Below, in pieces: positions 10,491 to 20,263 of a stretch of 64,000 nt of DNA (positions are counted from its first letter, which is position 1; each line of letters opens with the position of its first letter). The notes under the pieces are model-generated. The model had not been told where the DNA came from and did not search any database. It saw only the letters and a list, made by a program, of their open reading frames with translations. The translations under genes and the position numbers were made by a program. The DNA lies in the NCBI RefSeq assembly GCF_963259705.1, contig NC_081844.1, positions 41,171,341 through 41,235,340 on the forward strand, read 5' to 3'. The stretch is from Myotis daubentonii (Eukaryota > Chordata > Mammalia > Chiroptera > Vespertilionidae).

Positions 10491-11431
10491 TGCTGGGGTC
10501 CAACCCCAGCAGGTCCAGGGGTCCCCAAAGGTGTGGACGGAGTTGGCGAAGAAGGAATGACACGGAGACAGCGTTCAGTTGATCAGCAGCCTAGCCAGGA
10601 TCTCTAGCCAGGATCTCCAGCCAAGTTCTGGTCTGGATCTCCAGCGAAGTTCTGGTTAGGATCTCCAGCCAGGTTCTGTGTCCATGTTCTCTTGCTAGGT
10701 TCTCCAGCCAGGTTCTGTAGCCATGTTCCCTCGCTAGGTTCTCCAGCCAGGTTCGGTTGCCAGGTTCTGTAGCCGGGTTCTCCAGCCAGGTTCTGTCCAG
10801 GTTCTCCAGCCAGGTTCTGTGTCCAGGTTCTCCAGCCAAGTTCTGTCACCAGGTTCTCTAGCCAGGTTGTCCAGCCAGGTTCTATCCAGGTTCTCCTGCC
10901 AAGTTCTGTTGCCAGGTTCTGTCCAGGTTCTGTTGCCAGGTGCTGTCTCTAGGTTCTTCAGCCAGATTCTCTCGCTAGGTTCTGTCTCTAGGTTCTGTGG
11001 CCAGTTTCTGTCCAGGATCTTTTGCCACGTTCTCTCCAGCGAAGTTCTGTCTCTAGGTTCTGTGTAGGTTCTGTGTCTAGGTTCTGTGTGTAGGTTCTGT
11101 GTTCTAAGTTCTGTCTTCTAAGTTCTGTCTTGTTACAACTGTATTTATATCAGTTGATTCCAATCCTATCAATCTCCATTCCAGGGAGTAAAGATTATGT
11201 AGCTTAAGTATGATTGTTCGTAGTTAAAGTGATTAATTACCCGCCTGGCACTTAGTTAAGAGGTTTTATTCCCTCCCTAACTTCAGGGGAAAATCCCTAC
11301 CTGGGGAAACAACCTTTCTCAGAGACCTTGGTTAAAACACATAGTGCCAAGAAGGTGAGCAAACATTTTAAGAACAGTATGCCATATATGCCAGGTCCTT
11401 TGAAACAGCAAGGATGGACCGGCTCCCGGCA
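10491..11431 (-). mobile_element. ERV LTR (class II-like) with internal minisatellite
   Basis: The block has inverted TGC...GCA ends (TGCTGGGGTCC at 10,491; CTCCCGGCA ending 11,431). It is homologous at both ends to the 30,373-31,051 LTR (ACGGAGTYGGCGAAGAAGGA near the left, GGATGGACCGGCTCCCGGCA at the right). It is 941 bp long against 679 bp for that copy, the excess being a tandem repeat. A minus-strand TATA-like box (ATTTATA, plus-strand 11,142-11,148) marks orientation. The flanks (gcagta and aattcc) do not match. A polypurine tract adjoins the right end, so this is probably the 3' LTR of a deleted provirus, not a solo LTR. Confidence 0.85.
10592..11130. repeat. minisatellite of 'ccagccaggttctg' units in LTR
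   Basis: Dozens of imperfect units of about 12-24 bp built on CCAGCCAGGTTCTGT, CTCGCTAGGTTCT and CTAGGTTCTGTGT. The sibling LTR has only a short version (30,475-30,720). Overlapping 81-82 codon frames on both strands are translations of the repeat, not genes. Confidence 0.9.
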
Positions 11432-11451
11432 AATTCCCCCTTTTTTATTTT
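11432..11451 (-). promoter_or_regulatory. retroviral polypurine tract next to 3' LTR
   Basis: On the minus strand the bases immediately before the LTR are AAAATAAAAAAGGGGGAATT, running straight into TGCCGGGAGCC. An A/G tract ending at the first LTR base is where plus-strand priming occurs in retroviruses. This supports minus-strand orientation and the presence of internal sequence to the right. Confidence 0.7.
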
Positions 11452-12268
11452 TTAAAAGCAGGCATTAAAAAGAAAAACCCCTAATCCTCTCTTGTATCCA
11501 TTTTAAGAGTAGGATTGGCGCTTTCTGCTATTACCTGAGTCCTGATCTATCACCCCAGGGAGAACTTGCCAATCCTGCACTTTCCCGGGGTGGAAAGGCT
11601 GCAGTGGGGTTAAGGATAAGGCTCCTTGAAAAATTTGAGAAATATTTATTGGGTTCCTTCAAACCTCCAAAAACATTGACTTATCAGGAGTAGGTAGAAT
11701 ATACAGGGCTCATGAAGCAGATCAAGAAATTATTGTTGCAGGATTGAGAGCTATACGATCTTCTGTTGTGGTAGCACAGTCTCTGGGAAATGGGAAGCAA
11801 GGGGACACAGAACAACCTTTGTCTCCTAATCTCCAACACATCCTCTGCTAGGAAGGCTTTTTCCCCAATTAATAGGCCACCTTTTCAGAACTAACATGTT
11901 ATAGCAATGGGCATGTTTTCTTAAATCAAACAGCTAGTGGTTTCCTAGTTGACATATACAGAATCCTGTTTAGCTTCTGCAAACTACTCTAGCAGGAGTC
12001 TACTAAATTTGTATAGATGTTTTTGGGCAAATATGTCTTAATTAACTGATTTAATAAAAGCTGGCATATTCTAGGTAGTGGGCAGTGTTCCAGGTGCTAG
12101 ATGAACCACTGTAGATTCTCCTTCATTCCTGTTTCATAAGATACATGAAATGGCAAGTAGCTATTTGTTGTAGTTACATCCATTCTTTCTATAGATCAGT
12201 AAAGACTGTTACAAGCTGTACTCACAGGTGAAAAGAGAATGAGCTAGCAATTGACATATTCTATTGGA
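11452..12268 (-). mobile_element. probable internal ERV remnant
   Basis: This region lies upstream of the polypurine tract in element orientation and is not AT-rich like the unique DNA nearby. On the minus strand around 11,545-11,575 a short frame reads PGVID followed by QDSG, similar to the substrate-contacting GVID-D motif of retroviral dUTPases, although the following residues diverge. If that is right, pro-region sequence lies about 100 bp from the 3' LTR and most of pol and env is deleted. No frame is open over a useful length and no second LTR is seen. The assignment rests mainly on position. Confidence 0.4.
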
Positions 12269-12564
12269 GTAGAGGCCTGGTGCACAACATTCGTGCACTG
12301 GGTGGAGGGGGGGGCTCAGTTTGGCCTGTGCCCTTTTGCAGTCCGGGAGCCTTCGGAAAATGTCAGTCAGAGTCAGACATCCTTAGCGCTCGCCAGCTGT
12401 CAGCCCGGCTTGTGCCTGAACAGAGCTTCCCCCAGTGGGAGCACACAGACCACCAGTGGGCAACTCCTATGTTGAGCATCTGCCCCCTGGTGGTCAGTGA
12501 GCATCATAGCGACCGATCGTTCCACCATTTGGTTGATTGGCATATTACCCTTTTAGTGTATAGC
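12269..12564 (-). mobile_element. short HeliBat-like Helitron
   Basis: The left end (tagAGGCCTGGTGCAC..TTCGTGCACTGGG) is the antisense of the Helitron 3' hairpin and end. The right end (CATATTACCCTTTTAGTGTATA) is the antisense of the 5' terminus. About 296 bp. The interior is shared with the copy at 41,574-41,912 and contains CTGCCCCCTGGTGGTCA. The 101- and 74-codon frames across it are not genes. Confidence 0.85.
12480..12496 (-). promoter_or_regulatory. CTCF-like motif in Helitron
   Basis: CTGCCCCCTGGTGGTCA is the reverse complement of TGACCACCAGGGGGCAG, matching the core CTCF consensus CCACCAGGGGGC. A second, weaker inverse match (GACCACCAGTGGGCAAC) lies at 12,449-12,465. Occupancy is inferred only from sequence. 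Confidence 0.55.
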
Positions 12565-13164
12565 ATAGTCACTTACAAGGCGTGAGACAGCTATTATTTT
12601 TCCTTTCTGAAACTATTATACTTGTAATCTAGAAAAAGGTCAGGGTCTTATAATATATCTAAAATTATAGCTTATTTTATCTTAATACAATAATTTAAAT
12701 GTCACTGTGCATAACCCACTGTCAGTTTTAACATCTTTACCCTTGGACTAAAGACACAGAGGTCTAACTTCCTTTTCCTCTTGAAAGCAAGGGTGATGCT
12801 TTGGTACAGGAAATCCTACTGCAGAGCAGGTTTATTTCGATAAAACTGCAGTGCACGCATATGGACAGACAAAAAGCACGCACACAAACTCTAAATCCTA
12901 GAAGTTCTAAAATGTCCAGGATATCTCTTTTCAAGATGAATTAATGCAACATATTACTGAGGAAAACAACAGGCCAAAGTTACCCTGAACTCACACTTTA
13001 AACCTATGTAATCTTATTAACCAATGTCACCCCAATACATTTAAATAAATAAAGAAAAAAGCATATTTATTATTGCATACCTATACTGACAGCTCTCTCT
13101 TCCTGATTCCAGAACTTCATCACCTTCTAGATTTTACAGGGTTTTGCTTCTCTCAGAGAGAATG
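12565..13164. other. non-coding, with L1-like 3' end near 12,995-13,060
   Basis: Mostly unassigned. The phrase TTAACCAATGTCACCCCAAT followed by an A-rich tail near 13,017-13,060 resembles the L1 3' terminus also seen near 26,315-26,350. Confidence 0.4.
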
Positions 13165-13288
13165 TACAGGGTGAACAAAAGTAGGTTTACAGTTGTGAGT
13201 ACGTGAAACACAGTTTATTCTTATATTGTTTATTATTGCATTATTTTCTATATAAATAACTGTAAACCTACTTTTGCTCCATCCTGTA
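13165..13288. mobile_element. mariner-like palindromic MITE, copy 1
   Basis: The 124-bp unit is bounded by TA at both ends. The left terminus ACAGGGTGAACAAAAGTAGG is mirrored at the right by CCTACTTTTGCTCCATCCTG, giving terminal inverted repeats of about 31 bp. The short AT-rich centre makes the transcript a long hairpin. No coding. Confidence 0.85.
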
Positions 13289-13311
13289 TTTATCTCTTTA
13301 TAGATAGGCGT

Positions 13312-13339
13312 GCATGCACACACACACACACACACACAC

Positions 13340-13391
<52 letters not shown>
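13312..13391. repeat. (CA)n(GA)n microsatellite
   Basis: A pure CA run is followed by a longer GA run. The 87-codon minus-strand frame through it is low-complexity Leu/Ser/Val/Cys and is rejected as a gene. Confidence 0.95.
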
Positions 13392-13393
<2 letters not shown>

Positions 13394-14228
13394 ATGGAAT
13401 GTTGAAGACCATCCAAGATTTCAGACTAAGCCTGAATTTAACAAAATCGTTTTCAATGATGAGCTTGTCCTAGTGCCTTGGTGAAGGCAAAAGCTCATTT
13501 TGAATATGTAAATGAACAAGAAAAAGAAAATAATTTGAAACATTGTGAATAGAAAATTGCCTTAAGTCATTTTGCTACTAAATAAGATTAAAGGAAGAAC
13601 TAGCTGAAAAGAAGTACTGAGTCAAGGTATTTTTTTAAAATAGTAATTGAGATAGTACATCATATTTGCATTATGATAAGAAACTGATACAAGAGAACGT
13701 GGAACTACTGAAGCAGCATAATTGAGGGCATGAAAATAGATGGGACCTAGTCCACAAGAAAAGAGGAAGGCTGCTTCTGGCTATGAAGTTGCAGACAGTT
13801 CATCCACAATAAGAAAGAAAAAGAGTAGACAGGCACAGATGGAAGTAGGCGGATCTCTGTGCTGCTGAGGGTATTTGAAAATTCTCTTTTTTTTTCTAAA
13901 TAAAAAAAGAAAATGGGTCATCAGCTGAGAGTGAGGAAGGGAGATGGGGTGTTAGCTATTCCAGTACAGACAGGGCATGAAAAGTTGTCTAGGAAAGTGG
14001 GAAAGTAAAAGAACTAAGGGAATGAAGTAGGGTTGCTAGGCAGCACAAAGAGCCCAGTTAAGGTGCGATAATCATGGAGTTGAAATGAGATCACTCAGTT
14101 TCATTCTGCTGGGGTTTTTTCCTCTTCAGCTACATTAAGCAATACAGGTGAGTTATAAAGTAGCTGGAAAGTTGGATCTACACAAGATGAGGTATTTGTC
14201 CTATAATATAAAAGAGGGCGAGATAATG
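13392..14228. other. purine-rich non-coding DNA
   Basis: A/G-rich sequence that, with 14,441-14,900, reads like one decayed ancient repeat interrupted by the hAT element. The family cannot be named. Confidence 0.35.
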
Positions 14229-14440
14229 CAGTGGTCGGCAAACTCATTAGTCAACAGAGCCAAATATCAAGAGTACAACGATTGAAATTTCTTTTGAGAG
14301 CCAAATTTTTTAAACTTAAACTATATAGGTAGGTACATTGTCATTAACTTAATTAGGGTACTCCTCAGGCTTAGGAAGAGCCACACTCAAGGGGCCAAAG
14401 AGCCGCATGTGGCTCGAGAGCTGCAGTTTGCCGACCACGG
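14229..14440 (+). mobile_element. non-autonomous hAT element, family A copy 1
   Basis: The ends CAGTGGTCGGCAAACTC and GTTTGCCGACCACGG form an inverted repeat. The interior phrases AGAGCCAAATATCAAGAGTA and GAGCCGCATGTGGCTC are shared in reverse orientation with the 41,344-41,555 copy. Length is 212 bp in both. The flanking octamers (agataatg and agctaggg) match at only 5 of 8 positions, suggesting an older insertion. Confidence 0.85.
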
Positions 14441-14999
14441 AGCTAGGGGATTGGTTTTGAAAGCAAAGGAGTGATAAAAATGGGCTGGGGAAATGAAATT
14501 GAGTCAGGGTGAGAAAATGAGGGCCTCCATGGCATTGGCAAAAAAAAAAAAAAAAATAGCTTGGTAATATTAATGTTACCACAGGATCTAAGAGTCTGAA
14601 GAAATTTGGGAGTTGTCCTCAAAAGATACAAAATGGAAGACAGAGGGCAGGATACTTGAAATTGATTCAGATGTGGTTTGGGGTAATGACGTGATTTCAA
14701 GATGAATGTGAAAGTGGTTAAATTGTGAGTTAGTGAGTTAAGAAGAAAATGCATTAAAGGAAAGGAAGTCAAGAAGCTCAAACATTAAGTTAGTGGAAAG
14801 GTTATGACAATTTCATTATAGTTCTGACAAAATGATCTGGGGTCCTGGTTTTACAAGGTAAGGTTTCCTACCTCAATGATTCTACTTTTATCCTCTGAGA
14901 ACAATTATCTCGAATTATAGCAGAAAGACATGACTTGCTTTTTTAATAAAAATTTCTGAACAGACATCTCACATTATGCAGTTATAAAACACATATTTC
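14441..14999. other. purine-rich non-coding DNA with poly(A) tract
   Basis: Continuation of the sequence before the hAT. An (A)n run lies near 14,540-14,556. The 112-codon minus-strand frame starts in this block and shows no domain. Confidence 0.35.
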
Positions 15000-15232
15000 G
15001 CCGAAACCGGTTTGGCTCAGTGGATAGAGCGTCGGCCTGCGGACTGGGGGGTCCCGGGTTCGATTCCGGTCAAGGGCATGTACCTGGGTTGCGGGCACAT
15101 CCCCAGTGGGAGGTGTGCAGGAGGCGGCTGATCGATGTTTCTCTCCCATCGATGTTTCTGGTTCTCTGTCTTTTTCCCTTCCTCTCTGTAAAAAATCAAT
15201 AAAGTATTTAAGAAAAAAAACCAAAAAAACAC
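15000..15232 (+). mobile_element. Ves SINE, well preserved
   Basis: The tRNA-derived head has an A box (TGGCTCAGTGGA) and a B box (GGTTCGATTCC, 15,057-15,067). It is followed by the typical GGGCACATCCCCAGTGGGAG and CAGGAGGCGGCTGATCGATG, then a pyrimidine-rich segment and AATAAA-A-rich tail. It is flanked by acacatatttc at 14,989-14,999 and 15,233-15,243. The internal RNA polymerase III promoter looks intact. Overlapping 60-108 codon frames are not genes. Confidence 0.95.
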
Positions 15233-15243
15233 ACACACATATT

Positions 15244-15546
15244 TCAAACTCTCGTTATCCTTCCAATCACAATTTGCTCCCTGAATCATATCTACTTTTA
15301 GTCAATATAATCAGTAAAGGGAATGAAATATTTTTCTGCATCTTAAAAAAAAGTGATATTTCACTGTATTCATTGATACTGAACCCTGAAGATTATAGCA
15401 AAAATAAAAGGAAACACCAAATTCACTCATGAATATCTATGCAATAATTGTAATTAAAATGTTAGCAAACATAATCCAAGAGAATTTTTAAAAATAATGC
15501 ATCATACTGTATAGAAATTATTGCAGGAATGCAAGAATGCTTCAAT
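15244..15546. other. AT-rich non-coding spacer
   Basis: No feature recognised between the SINE and the Helitron. Confidence 0.45.
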
Positions 15547-16021
15547 TCTATCTAATAAAGAGGGAATATGCTAATTGACTCTCATGCCATCTCAAAGATG
15601 GCAGCACCCATAGACAATAAGGAGGGAATATGCTAATTGACTACCACGCCCTCAAAGATGGAGGCACCCACAGCCACAAGATGGTGGCACCCAGTTCCCT
15701 CAGCCCTGCCAGGGTGGCAGGTACACCTGCTTCCAGAGTCCCCCAGTCCCCTCAGCCCCCCAGCCACCCAGGGCCGGCCTGAGGCACAGGCAAGCCTTGG
15801 ATGGTGGCTGCCCAGCCACCCAGGGTCACCAGAGGCTCAAGTACCCAGTGCCGTCTGAGGCTTGCACTGCCGGCAGTGGCAGTAGCAGGGTTGTGATGGG
15901 GCATTGTCTTCCCCTGATTGCCAGGTCGCCTCCTGCCCCTGAGGGCTCCCGGACTGTGAGGAGGCAGGCCGGCTGAGGGACCCCCCTCCAGTGCATGAAT
16001 TTTCATGTACCAGGCCTCTAA
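15547..16021 (+). mobile_element. HeliBat-like Helitron
   Basis: Begins TCTATCTAATAAAGAGGGAA and ends with a hairpin-like GTGCATGAATTTTCATGTAC then CAGGCCTCTAA before T. The first 50 bp are partly duplicated: AGGGAATATGCTAATTGACT occurs at about 15,561 and again at about 15,622, as if two 5' ends were joined. Two CAAAGATGG-type motifs follow (15,593 and 15,653). The GC-rich body has no transposase. Confidence 0.8.
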
Positions 16022-16798
16022 TATTAAAATATTTTAATATAGTTTGTTATTTTAATTGTTCTGATTTAATGGAATTTATTAATACCAAATACAAAAAAAT
16101 GCGATTGGCATAATGGAATACACATTCATAGCAAAACCACTCAAGAAAATAGATAGTGGATGCTTCTATCATATATTAATTTGTGTGTTTATCAGCAGAA
16201 GGACTAAACTATATTTAATGAGGCATCCCCACTAAATTTAGTAAAACAAAATATTCTCTGCTACAACCAGTATTGAAGACTGTATTGGAGGTATTAGCTA
16301 TTAAATCAGTGTTTTGATTTTACACTAATTACAAGCTAATAAATTCGCCTGCTACTTAATGTACTCCTCAAACTCCTCATGTACTGACAATCTCATGGAG
16401 TATAACATTAAAGTTGATATACCCCTCAATCTATTGTCTTCTTACAACTTGTACCAGATCATCAATCTGCAGGTAAGAACTCCTCCCCTGCTCAGGTACT
16501 GACTCCAGGCAGGTGGCCCTCCCATGCAGACATCCTTTCTACCTTGCTTGGACTCTGATAACCCATTCGGGGCCACCATAACTTAACCAAACCAGGTGAG
16601 GATGCTAACCATGCTGTGACCCATTAAACTGTTTGGAAACTCAAGTCTTCAGGAAAGGAAAAAAAAAATAATAGGGGAGAGCCAGGGGCATAAGACAGGG
16701 AAAAGGAAGATGAAGAAGAAGAATTTGAAATACAAAAATAGATATGGGATAGTACCAGCATGATGGTGTGTCTTTTTCTCACATAGATATTTATTTTA
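16022..16798. other. AT-rich non-coding DNA
   Basis: 16,022-16,460 is AT-rich. 16,460-16,640 is more balanced but unassigned. A (GAA)n-like purine tract lies near 16,660-16,730. No gene seen. Confidence 0.4.
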
Positions 16799-16823
16799 AA
16801 AATTAAAATTGCTGAGGAGAAAC

Positions 16824-16834
16824 CAAGATGGCAG
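16824..16834 (+). promoter_or_regulatory. YY1-type motif at HAL1 5' end
   Basis: CAAGATGGCAG begins 12 bp into the element, the position of the YY1 site that directs transcription start in L1. It differs from the consensus CAAGATGGCGG at one base. Confidence 0.5.
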
Positions 16835-17934
16835 CATAGGTAAACACCTGAAATTGCTGCCTCGCACAACCACTTCAAAAATACAACTAAAAGACAAAAC
16901 GGACATCATCCAGAACCACAGGAAGGCTGGCTGAGTGGAAATTCTACAACTAGAAGGAAAGAGAAAAGCACACTGAGACTCAGAGGAGGTGCGGAAGTAA
17001 AGTGCAGAGGTACAGAGGTGCATGGAAAGGGCTGGCAAATGAGGACGCGGTTGTCTTTTTCAATTGGGAGGGAGACACAAGCTCCCAACAGCCCTGACTC
17101 CAGTTCCGGGCGAGTCTCTGGGGACCCAGACTCATACGGGGAGAAACTGTCTGGCATCAGGCAGAACTCCAGGGCGGCTTTCTCTCAGAGGTGCTTGCAG
17201 CGATTACCGTGGGACACTGAGAACTCTTAGGGCAGGGCTGAGGAGCAGCCATAGCTGTATGCTCTGCCCTGTTGATTCCCTGAGACCCCGCCCCACCCAA
17301 GCTGTGCGCAGAGGCTTTTGCATATGAATGACCTGGCCCTTTGCAATCTAAAATTACCTAACAAACTGCAGCTGGGCCAGACAGACCCAGAACATCCAAA
17401 AGAAGGCCCAAGGCCCCACAGCAGCTTGCATTGCTGCACAGCTGGGCCTCATCTGGGCACCTCCAAACCCCAAACAAGGATGGGAATATGCAGATCTTTC
17501 CATCGCTCCTGCTGGGTTGCCTCAGGAAGTGGCTAACTTAGCACCTCCTTAGAGATCCAAGAGCCTGTGTACCCAGAGGTCAGAGTGGGACCATCAGATT
17601 AAAACTCCTCAGATCCATAAGGGACACACTCAGGGGGCAGACTCAGTGAGCACCAAAGCCCCACTGAAGCAAGCCTTGCCCCATAAGGGTGTCTCCAGCA
17701 CAGAAGTTCTCCCACTGTAGGCACAGCTGATTCTCACAGCCAATTGGCCTGGAGCTCAATTCCTCCAAGTGATACCAACTATAATCAAGACTTAACTACA
17801 ATAAGACTATGCACACAGCCCACAAAGGGGTGCACCAAAGTGTCCACCTTAGGTAATTGGGGAGGCTGAGCCACTGGGCCTTAGAGGACAGTTAGCACAG
17901 AGCGCCACTCTATCAACACAGAAAAGCAGCCAAA

Positions 17935-18794
17935 ATGCGGAGACAAAGAAACAGGTCAAAAATGATAGAAATGGAGGAAAGCAAACTACTGGATATGGAG
18001 TTCAAAACCACGGTTATAAGGTTTTTCAAGAATTTTCTAGAAACCGCTGATAAATTTAATAAGACCCCCAATAAGTCTAGTGAGACCCTAGAGGATATGA
18101 AAAAGGACCAACTAGAAATTAAGCATACACTGACTGAAATAAAGAATATTATATGGAGATAAAACAGCAGACTAGAGGATCGCAAGAAACAAGTCAAAGA
18201 TTTGAAGTATGAAGTAAAAAACACCCAACTGGAAAAGCAAAAAGAAAAAGGAATCCAAAAATATGAAGATAGTGTAAGGAGCCTCTGGGACAACTTCAAG
18301 CGTACCAACATTCGAATTATGGGGGTGCCAGAAGAAGAGAGAGAGCAAGATATTGAAAACCTATTTGAAGAAATAATGATAGAAAACTTCCCCTACTTGG
18401 TGAAAGAAATAGACTTACAAGTCCAGAAAGCACAGAGAACCCCAAACAAAAGGAATCCAAAGAGGGCCACACCAAGACACATCATAATTAAAATGCCAAG
18501 AGCAAAAGACAAAGAGAGAATCTTAAACACAGCAAGACAAAAACAGTTACCTACAAGGGAGTACCCATACGATTGTAAGCTGATTTCTCAACAGAAACTA
18601 TGCAGGCCAGAAGGGAGTGGCAAGAAATATTCAAAGTGATGAATAGCAAGAACCTACAACCAAGATTACTTTACCCAGCAAAGCTATCATTCAGAATTGA
18701 AGGTCAGATAAAGAGCTTCACAGATAAGAAAACGCTAAAGGAGTTCATCACCAACAAACCAGTATTATATGAAATGCTGAAAGGTATTCTTTAA
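17935..18794 (+). pseudogene. L1-type ORF1 protein, broken
   Basis: The ATG at 17,935 has A at -3. The frame encodes a basic N-terminus, a heptad-rich coiled-coil-like segment, an RRM-type core with NIRIMGVPEEE (near 18,308-18,340) and a C-terminal domain with QARREWQEIFKV, LQPRLLYPAKLSF and EMLKGIL before TAA. These are hallmarks of ORF1p, the trimeric RNA-binding chaperone of L1 ribonucleoprotein. One in-frame TAA (18,160-18,162) and one frameshift between about 18,582 and 18,602 break it. The coding span of about 286 codons is shorter than the roughly 340 of human ORF1p, mainly in the coiled coil. It cannot make a full protein as it stands. Confidence 0.85.
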
Positions 18795-18949
18795 GAAAAG
18801 GAAGAAGAAAAAAAGGTAAAGATAAAAATTATGGACAATGAATACATATCTATAAACAAGTGAATCTAAAAATCAAGTGAATGAAAAATCTGACGAACAG
18901 AATAAACTGGTGAATATAATAGAATCAGGGGCATAGAAAGGGAGTGGAC

Positions 18950-19092
18950 TGAAAATTCTCTGGGGGAAAGGGGTGTGGGGGTGTGGGAAGAGACTGGACA
19001 AAAATCGTACAACTATGGATGAGGACAGTGGCGGGGGGATAAGGGCAGAGGGTGGAGTGGGAACTGGGTGGAGGGGAGCTCTGGGGGGGAAA
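18950..19092 (+). repeat. G-rich tract in HAL1 3' UTR
   Basis: Many runs of three or more G (GGGGGAAAGGGGTGTGGGGG and further clusters to 19,089) could form G-quadruplexes. L1 3' UTRs in mammals usually contain such a tract. Confidence 0.7.
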
Positions 19093-19150
19093 AAGAGGAA
19101 CAACTGTAATAATCTGAACAATAAAGATTTATAAAAAAATTTAAAATTGC

Positions 19151-20024
19151 CAAACTCTGCTGCACACTATTTCACAATACTGGTTAAGCAATGGCCTCAA
19201 AGAGCAGATTATAGTTCATATGTCATGCCAGTTGCCCTAATATAGGGATACTTCTTGGGATATTATTACCAGAGTAGTCATGCCAATCATTGGTAGAGAA
19301 AGATTTATACAGTTCCTTCATCTTCTGCTCTTCTACCTTCTCAGACTTCTTGAAACTGTTTAAATTGTGCTGATCCTGGCACCTCACACAACAAAAATTG
19401 TGCTTGGGTTTAATTTGCTTTTAAAAGTGATCTAATATATAAAACTGGCGTTAACTCTTCTTATTGAAGTATCAATATATTGATGCAACAATTTCAAGGC
19501 CAAGAATAAACGAGCCTAAGGAATTCTAATACTTCCCAGTAAGTGCATCCATTATATTGAAAATGAAGTAAGACTCTGCTGATTCTATAGGTATAGCTAT
19601 TTGAGATATATTTAAGAAATTCAATCTTGAGAAAAACAAGTAAATCACTTCACTTTCCTAGAAGTGTTTAGATAGTATTTGAAGAACTCTTCAAGACACA
19701 TTAGTTTTCTACTTAGCGAGTGAGTTTATTGTTTTCAAATGTGGATGTTGTGTTATTTCAGCAACATAACTTTTCTGGATATGTAGTTGTATTGCTCATA
19801 GAAAAAGTCAACATACTTGTTTACAATATATTCAGGGGAGTAAAATCTAAGATATATTGCATATAGCTGAACACTGTTATCAGACAAATTCCCACCCCAG
19901 AACTTTGAAAAGTATTTGGAGGATATTACAGAGAAAAACATTAAAAAATAATGTCAAGGTACATATTAAATTGGGCCAGAGATGAACCACTTTGGATTTT
20001 TTGTGATAGTACCTTTATACTTGG
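19151..20024. other. AT-rich non-coding DNA
   Basis: No gene or repeat is recognised. The 62-codon minus-strand frame has no signature. Confidence 0.4.
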
Positions 20025-20039
20025 TTGATATTTTATGGT

Positions 20040-20251
20040 TTATTTTATTTTATTTAAAATATATTTTATTGATTTCAGAGAGGAAGGGAGAGGGAAAGAG
20101 ACAAACATCAATGATGAGAGAGAATCATCAATTGGCTGCCTACTGCATACCCCCTACTATGGATGGAGCCCACAATCCAGGCATGTGTCCTGACAGGGAA
20201 TGGAACCGTGGTTTATAGTTCGAAGATAAACCACTGAACCACTCCTGCTGG
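20040..20251 (-). mobile_element. Ves SINE, diverged
   Basis: TTTTATTGATTTCAGAGAGG starts the antisense tail. CATCAATGATGAGAGAGAAT and a decayed tRNA head ending CACTCCTGCTGG follow. Tgatatttt occurs at both flanks (near 20,026 and 20,253), a probable target duplication. Confidence 0.85.
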
Positions 20252-20263
20252 GTGATATTTTGT

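Larger units (their letters stand above)
16813..19139 (+). mobile_element. end-to-end half-L1 (HAL1-like) retrotransposon
   Basis: The unit starts TGAGGAGAAACCAAGATGGC, the same layout as the start of the mammalian L1 5' UTR. It contains about 1.1 kb of GC-balanced 5' UTR, an ORF1 reading region (17,935-18,794), about 330 bp of G-rich 3' UTR, an AATAAA signal (19,120-19,125) and an A-rich tail. ORF2 is absent: the 3' UTR follows ORF1 directly. It is flanked by aaaattaaaattgc (16,799-16,812) and aaatttaaaattgc (19,137-19,150), 13 of 14 identical, so it appears to have inserted as a unit. Half-L1 elements with ORF1 only, mobilised by L1, are a known mammalian class. An L1 copy that later lost ORF2 is the alternative. 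Confidence 0.85.

Noticed and set aside
10591..11067. Regular short repeats that might suggest a CRISPR array
   Set aside because: The units are contiguous and degenerate, with no unique spacers, and lie in an LTR of a mammalian genome.
15000..15080. tRNA-like A and B boxes
   Set aside because: They belong to the head of a Ves SINE, followed by the SINE body and A-rich tail; not a functional tRNA gene.
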